A stretch of DNA of 31,483 bases, from positions 1 through 31,483 of the forward strand of contig NBIV01000444.1 of assembly GCA_003194525.1 (NCBI GenBank), written 5' to 3'. This document shows positions 27,055 through 31,483 of the stretch, in pieces (positions within the stretch are counted from its first letter, which is position 1; the number at the start of each line of letters is the position of its first letter). Both the position numbers and the translations under genes were made by a program. The DNA is from Gracilariopsis chorda (taxonomy: Eukaryota; Rhodophyta; Florideophyceae; Gracilariales; Gracilariaceae). The notes beneath the pieces are model-generated. The model made no database searches and was not told the origin of the DNA. It saw only the letters and a program-made list of their open reading frames with translations.

Positions 27055-27813
27055 CTAAAGAAATGGTTCAAAACGAGAACCAACAGGCCTACAGTGCTCT
27101 CCTAGATTCGCAACATACCTTCGAAAATGGTACTCCAAGTCCATATCCACAGCCATACCCAAAAGAAGCAGCACGAAAAAGATAGTATTCTCCACTACAG
27201 GCGCGAGTCCCCTTACCTTGTGCAAAGAAGTATCGCTCAGGAACGTGAAAATCAAGTAGGTAAACACAACAGGGAACACCCTTCCGATATAGAGCCTCAT
27301 AGTAGCCACACCATCTCTAAACCCAAGCACCTTATTCAAACCACCGTATACGGTCCTGCACACATCCAAAATCAGCCCAACACTACCTCTCTGCACATAT
27401 GGGAGCTCTCTCTCATTGTTAATGCTGTCCCTAGTCACAAAAAACATCGTTAGCCGTTCAACCACATACGACATACCCCCAAACATGAAACCACCAGTGA
27501 AAAATGCAAGAGCACCAGTCCTAAGTTCCATTCCAATCGAAATTGGCGCTTCCAAGAAGTGATAGCCAACAAAAATACAAACATTCAACGGCAAAAGACC
27601 TGCCATCGTGAATCCAAGTAGTCTGTTTCGAATCACAGAAATCCGTGCCATTCGCTGGCTGTCCCGCAAAGGTACGTATGCCAATGAACCAAAATGCCTT
27701 CTATGCAATGCAAACACCATATCGAAGATAAACAAATGCAAAACAGTCTCCAGAATTACCACAATCAACATCTTCGGAGACATTCGAACATCCCCTACCA
27801 CATAATGCATCAA
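27055..27813 (-). CDS. Multi-pass membrane protein of unknown function
   Basis: The frame encodes about 252 residues with at least five hydrophobic segments: about 15-36 (LIVVILETVLHLFIFDMVFAL), 66-87 (GFTMAGLLPLNVCIFVGYHFL), 100-118 (GALAFFTGGFMFGGMSYVV), 185-199 (VFPVVFTYLIFTFL) and 212-227 (NTIFFVLLLLGMAVD). Loops between them are basic or charged. No pore, transporter or enzyme signature is recognisable. In the frame just upstream (27910-27815) the minus strand encodes a further hydrophobic stretch (WCAYAFLFSLAIGALYGV) that would fit as an extra N-terminal helix, so the true start may lie upstream with an indel at about 27810. If so, this gene too is damaged. Otherwise the ATG at 27810 is the start. 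Confidence 0.55.
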   Translation of the reverse strand: MMHYVVGDVRMSPKMLIVVILETVLHLFIFDMVFALHRRHFGSLAYVPLRDSQRMARISVIRNRLLGFTMAGLLPLNVCIFVGYHFLEAPISIGMELRTGALAFFTGGFMFGGMSYVVERLTMFFVTRDSINNERELPYVQRGSVGLILDVCRTVYGGLNKVLGFRDGVATMRLYIGRVFPVVFTYLIFTFLSDTSLHKVRGLAPVVENTIFFVLLLLGMAVDMDLEYHFRRYVANLGEHCRPVGSRFEPFL

Positions 27814-27909
27814 AAGCGGTTTTCAATACCCCATAAAGAGCACCAATGGCTAATGAAAACAGAAACGCATATGCGCACCAAGCCCATGCTTTTCGCTTTT
27901 CCTCGCGTA

Positions 27910-28222
27910 GTCGGCATTTCTATGTCAGGCCTTCGCAGCGAAGCGGATTTCCTGGGACAATGCTTCTTCGTCTTCGTAGAACTCTTATTCCGGCCGAGAA
28001 CCACGCTGCAATCTTGAAGCGTTCGCGTGATCAAGTTGTCGTGGCACCCAGTCGCGTAAGATGCTCTCGAGATCACGTCTGCTCGGTTCAGGTGACGTGA
28101 GCATCTATACTTTTGAAATACATGGTATTGAAGACGTTTCCTGACAACCATTAAGTTCATTTAGGCGGCGCTGCAATGCACCTGTAATGATTTTGCATTG
28201 GTATTCGAAGTTTGTTTTTGGG
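27910..28222. other. No supported gene
   Basis: A minus-strand frame (28160-27810) is open but shares DNA with the extra helix of the membrane protein and has no motif. Nothing else is visible before the large palindrome. Confidence 0.3.
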
Positions 28223-28308
28223 GGTGGAGGTCCGTGGACCGGAGTGTCGTGGCGCTTCATCAGGCGCCTGATGAAGCGCCACGACACTCCGGTCCACGGA
28301 CCTCCACC
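28223..28308. repeat. Perfect 86-bp palindrome without spacer
   Basis: Arms 28223-28265 and 28266-28308 (43 bases each) are exact reverse complements. The centre is AGGCGCCT. It starts GGTGGAGGTCCGTGG. It is a candidate cruciform or a recently formed inverted duplication. Confidence 0.97.
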
Positions 28309-28317
28309 ACGTGGCGG

Positions 28318-28456
28318 CCAGCAGTTCCGAAAATCAAAAAATTAGTTTAAAATTAGTGTCTGGAATGAACGGACATCTGCGGTACGACCTAGTAGGTCAT
28401 GGGCGGAAGATGCATGGTTCATTTTACACTAATTTTTTGATTTTCTGAACAGCTGG
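28318..28456. mobile_element. Foldback/MITE-like element with about 35-bp terminal inverted repeats
   Basis: The left end 28318-28352 and right end 28422-28456 are inverted copies with about four mismatches (core GAAAATCAAAAAATTAGT). The inner parts remain partly complementary up to the centre GACCTAGTAGGTC (28386-28398), so the entire 139 bases can fold back. No coding capacity. I see no clear target-site duplication. It lies between the 86-bp palindrome and the start of the methyltransferase relic. Confidence 0.7.
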
Positions 28457-30230
28457 GTGGGGATAATGAGGTCGAAGAGGTGGTGGAGAATGTGGCTGCT
28501 CCAAGAGCTACTACTGGTCTGCAGACAACGACATTGTCTCAGAGACTGACGTACAGCGTGAAGGAGACTGGTGTTCAACCTCCACCGTATCCGAAGACTT
28601 TAGATCAGTTGATGTCGTACGAGTACTGTGAGAGGCAGATGTCCCGCAGCTTCCGTCTTCAAAACTGCAGTTTCCAAGACCTTGTCGAAGTCGACGACAA
28701 CAAGTCCGGGGACAGCGAACTATCCATTGAAGGAAGGGTACAGTTCGTGCTTTCGGATCCCCATATGGGACTCGTGCGGAGCGTAATCGGGAGAACAGTG
28801 GTCATGATGTTCTCACCGAGAAGACCATGGCCCGGGCAGGGAAAAGAATTTCAAAGTTGCTACGTCCCGGTGGGCATGTTATATTGTTCTGCTCGTGGGA
28901 TCAGATACAGAGTGGCGGGAGGTGCTGCGGAGTGTTACGTACACAGATGACTCTGGCACAACTCGTTTTTCTTTTGTCGTGGACGAACAACCCCTCCAGT
29001 TCGTACGATCCATGGGGAACTCGATGGGTAATCCGGGAAGGCGGAGCTGTCGGCTGTACCAGACGTCGGAGTATGCCGTACATGCAGTGCGCTCTGGGGT
29101 CCCGTATTCCCAACAGCACAGAATGGTGAACTATGAGAACTTTAATTTTATCCCTTCACGCTACCCGGCATATCACGCAATCATAGACCAGGTGCCGCCT
29201 ATGTCTTATGGCGAAACTCTGCTATGGAATGTGACAAAACTCGGAGAGAATCACTACGAGGAAAAAGGTGCGACCGGAACAGAAGTGTAGGGCATTGCTG
29301 AAGGAACTCATTTGCAGGTTTAGTCAGCCAGGAGACCTAGTGGTTGACCTCTTTGCGGGGACGTTCTCTACAGCGATGGCATGCATGGAACTGCCGAAGC
29401 ACCGGATATTTGTAGGATGTGAAGACGATAAAGCTTGCTTTGAACACGCAAAGCATGCTGCTATTGTTCGTTTTGCTTCTATAATCCGGGAGGGAAACAC
29501 CAATCTTGAGAAGAACCAAGAGCTCAGGAAGATGGCCCATACTGTTGTCATCGCATTTCCAATGGGCAGATTTAGGCATACCTTGTCATGGAAGGCAGTC
29601 AATGGCTTTTCTCCGTACCAGATGCTTCCCCCACACGTCGTCCAGTTCCTGTCGACGCTGTGGAGAAGTGAAGAGGTAGCCAAATTGGGTAAGAGCAGGA
29701 CCTTCGATCAATGGCCTAGCGTGCTGCAGGGTAGGATGAATCTGGAGAACATGAACTCGCTGCTGGCAATGGAAGCTGTGCATTATGGACTACGAATCAG
29801 CAAGTCTACTATTCGCCACGATAACGCTGGTGTTGGAGTGTTTGCAACTCGTCGAATTGCTGTAGGGAGGTAGTGTGGTACTTCTATGGGACACTCGTGT
29901 ATCATGATCTGACGAACCGTAAAGAAGTGCACAAGACCTACGGGGACGGAGTTATGGGTGTGACGAAGGATCGCTTTCGAAAATATGCGGTGGAGGTGGA
30001 TGTTCATGGGCATCAGTTCTCTGCACTACTCATCGGAGAACACTGAACCATGGAAAACAAACCAACCCGATTCTTTGGGTTGTTCCAGCTCCGTTTTGTG
30101 TTGCAGGGTATATTAAACGACCCTAAGTATGTCGAAGGCGATAAGGACTTAGATGCTACGGTAGATGGCCTTGTGAAAAAGCGTGAGGCTAACGTGCGGA
30201 TGAAACGTTCACCTGGCCTAGGGCGGCACG
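28447..30230 (+). pseudogene. Beta-class DNA methyltransferase fused to SET domain, decayed
   Basis: The order of motifs is that of beta-class N4-cytosine/N6-adenine methyltransferases. A catalytic DPPY-type motif at 28756-28767 comes first, then LLRPGGHVILFCSWD (about 28850-28900), then a target-recognition-like region, then the SAM-binding FxGxG motif LVVDLFAGTFSTAMAC (about 29335-29385). The DPPY codons read GAT-CCCC-ATATGG: one C is missing, and the sense continues in the next frame. Further indels lie at about 28890, 29262 and 29870. After the methyltransferase, in the same sense, comes a SET domain: NAGVGVFATRRIAVG (29822-29867), then WYFYGTLVYHDLT (29876 on), an in-frame TGA at 30044-30046, and NDPKYVEGDKD with REANVRM (30117-30201). 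SET domains methylate histone lysines. The fusion would couple DNA and histone methylation in the nucleus. At least five lesions make this copy inactive. The start is not fixed: the frame is open from about 28447, inside the foldback element. Confidence 0.8.
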
Positions 30231-30237
30231 GGAAAAG

Positions 30238-30615
30238 TTGTTTTCGCTACTTGGGTATGACTTGATAGCAAGACGTGTGAGACCTCAGGAGGGGACGGAG
30301 CTTGATGTGGAATTGAAGAAGCAGTTAGAGGAAGCGAGAAGCAAGTTAATGGGAAAGGAGGTAGAGAAGAGCCGAATCTTATGTGCATGGAGAATGAGTG
30401 CGATTGACGATCTTACATATTCTGGATTTCAAGTTGCTCGAAGGTTAAGGGACTTTGGTGGGGAGGACATGTACTTTAAGAACGGAGCTGCGGTAGAAGT
30501 GCTGGCAGAGTTTATGGGATATGAGGTGGTACCGGGAGGCGAAGGGAAGACAGATTATGTGGATGGAACTGTGATGCATTTGGCACGCTTGGATGCTTGG
30601 ATCGGATGTGTTTGA
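30238..30615 (+). CDS. Unrecognised ORF downstream of the SET relic
   Basis: The frame (125 codons, no ATG at the start) is protein-like: a charged helix (ELDVELKKQLEEARSKLMGKEVEK), then MSAIDDLTYSGFQVARRLRDFGG and AAVEVLAEFMGYEVV. It could be the C-terminal part of the methyltransferase-SET gene in another frame, or an unrelated gene. I do not recognise it. Confidence 0.35.
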   Translation: MFSLLGYDLIARRVRPQEGTELDVELKKQLEEARSKLMGKEVEKSRILCAWRMSAIDDLTYSGFQVARRLRDFGGEDMYFKNGAAVEVLAEFMGYEVVPGGEGKTDYVDGTVMHLARLDAWIGCV

Positions 30616-30665
30616 CTGCGTTGGACACGAATGTGGGCCGTGGAGGAAAACGGCAGTTATTGTTT

Positions 30666-31483
30666 TCAAAGTTGTTTGGTGAGTATCTCCGCTTGCTCTG
30701 GAGAACATAATTGGGGTGGCATGGGAGAGAGTGAGGGAACGGCACCATGAGGAATTGGAGAATGTTTGGATGTCTTGGAGTAGTGAGATTTGAAGAGGAC
30801 GTGGGCATGTTCGAATATGCCTGCGTCGTTGAAGTGCAGACCTCCGTATCTACGTATGTCGTCGACGATGTGATCGAGGAGATGGAACTTGAGGGTACCG
30901 AGGTGCGAAGAGTGGTAGGGTCCGAGGACGGTGGTGGCTGTGAGTTTGAAGGATCTGATCTGTCGTTCGAGTGATTTGAGAGAGTCTTCGGTCCATTCGG
31001 AAGTGGAGTTGTATCGCATGGCGTAGAGAACGAGATCTGTGTACTTGGTGAAGACGGAAGTGATTGGGGAGGAGTCGATTTCGTTGCAGCATCTGTCGAA
31101 GAATGCTCCGATGAAGGGGAATACCATGTCGAGTGCGCGGTAATCTTTTGCTTCGAGCATTCCACGGAGTCCTTCTGTGGTGAAGAAGCCGTTAAGAGCT
31201 TGAGCGTTGTCGGAGGTGGAGAAGTCTATGTGGAGTCCAGTTGCAGGGGAATCTTTTCGATGGCCGCAAGAATGGAGTTGGAGTGTTTGAGGATGGAGGT
31301 GCGGATGGATTGGAAGGATCTCTTGGATTTGCTGGGACCGACAATGGAGAAGAGGGAATCGGATCGGAGACGTTCGATTGCGGTGGCTTTGATGAGTTTA
31401 GAGACGCCGAGGTGGAAGTTATGCAGTGGCTCGAAGGCGAAGATGTTGTAAGAAGAGAGAAGCGGAGTGATGTTGAAGATGGG
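30666..31483 (-). pseudogene. DDE-type transposase fragment, runs off the window
   Basis: From the right edge, the first frame (31483-31226) has LLSSYNIFAFEPLHNFHLGVS, a phrase seen in large plant/algal-type transposases (CACTA- or KDZ-like) at the start of the catalytic half. The frame then meets TAG at 31228-31226, and the sense continues one frame over (about 31240-30666) with NGFFTTEGLRGM, then GTLKFHLLDHIVDDIRRYGG and FEHAHVLFK. The H-x-x-x-H-x-x-x-D-I-x-x-x-G pattern is typical of the C-terminal region of these transposases. One indel near 31230 breaks the gene. The rest lies outside the window. The exact superfamily is uncertain. Confidence 0.65.

Noticed and set aside
30512..31165. 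Minus-strand ORF of 217 codons, Ser/Pro/Thr-rich
   Set aside because: Overlaps the transposase frame and has only low-complexity character.
1..31483. tRNA and rRNA genes
   Set aside because: I looked for B-box-like words (GGTTCGANTCC on either strand) and rRNA-like blocks and found none that fit a full gene.

Overview
This window looks like a gene-poor, transposon-littered piece of a eukaryotic nuclear genome. The evidence is eukaryote-only families (AP-1 gamma-adaptin, C2H2 zinc fingers, chromodomain integrase, SET, WD40), AATAAA signals and no operon or Shine-Dalgarno logic. Reading frames are mostly long and intron-free. A compact, intron-poor but repeat-rich genome such as a red alga (florideophyte type) fits, but I cannot place the organism with certainty from sequence alone. 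Most recognisable genes here are broken. They carry one-base frameshifts, in-frame stops or missing ends, so the window reads as a gene graveyard around a few intact ORFs.

Left part (1-9.4 kb): GC-rich non-coding DNA, then coiled-coil gene fragments (1.3-2.1 kb, +). A multi-frameshifted WD40 beta-propeller relic follows (2.6-4.6 kb, -). It is cut at its 5' end by a partial copy (4556-4993) of a coiled-coil gene that is present in longer form at 19.3-20.2 kb. Next come a CpG/G-rich island (5.0-5.5 kb), a possible Myb/SANT-like fragment (5.8-6.1 kb, +), a minus-strand tract with a beta-propeller (SBBP-like) fragment and a secreted Cys-rich protein (6.4-7.8 kb), an unrecognised minus-strand gene (7.8-9.0 kb), and two abutting near-perfect 57-bp palindromes (9027-9139).

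Middle (9.4-22.1 kb): two divergent paralogous five-finger C2H2 proteins, one on the minus strand (10.0-10.8 kb, with an AT-hook) and one on the plus strand (13.9-15.1 kb). These are among the few intact genes. They are followed by an isoprenylcysteine-methyltransferase-like gene broken by one base, a truncated AP-1 gamma-adaptin pseudogene with an in-frame TGA, Sel1-repeat relics, an intact coiled-coil ORF (the longer copy of the 4.6-kb fragment), and a Myb/SANT-like gene whose frame holds one TAG, one TGA and one TAA.

Right part (22.2-31.5 kb): the 3' half of a minus-strand Ty3/gypsy chromovirus-type retroelement. The integrase end and the terminal chromodomain are separated by about 525 Pro-rich residues. 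The whole 3.4-kb tract is densely studded with tiny GC-rich hairpins, in coding and non-coding parts alike, and the density appears to stop at the element edge. After it come a frameshifted acidic/coiled-coil gene, a multi-pass membrane protein, an 86-bp perfect palindrome next to a foldback element, a decayed beta-class DNA methyltransferase-SET fusion, and a cut-and-paste transposase relic running off the right end.

The main points for follow-up are the hairpin-studded retroelement, the DNA methyltransferase-SET fusion, the perfect palindromes, and the recurring CGA-to-TGA type nonsense changes that hint at CpG mutation of silenced copies.
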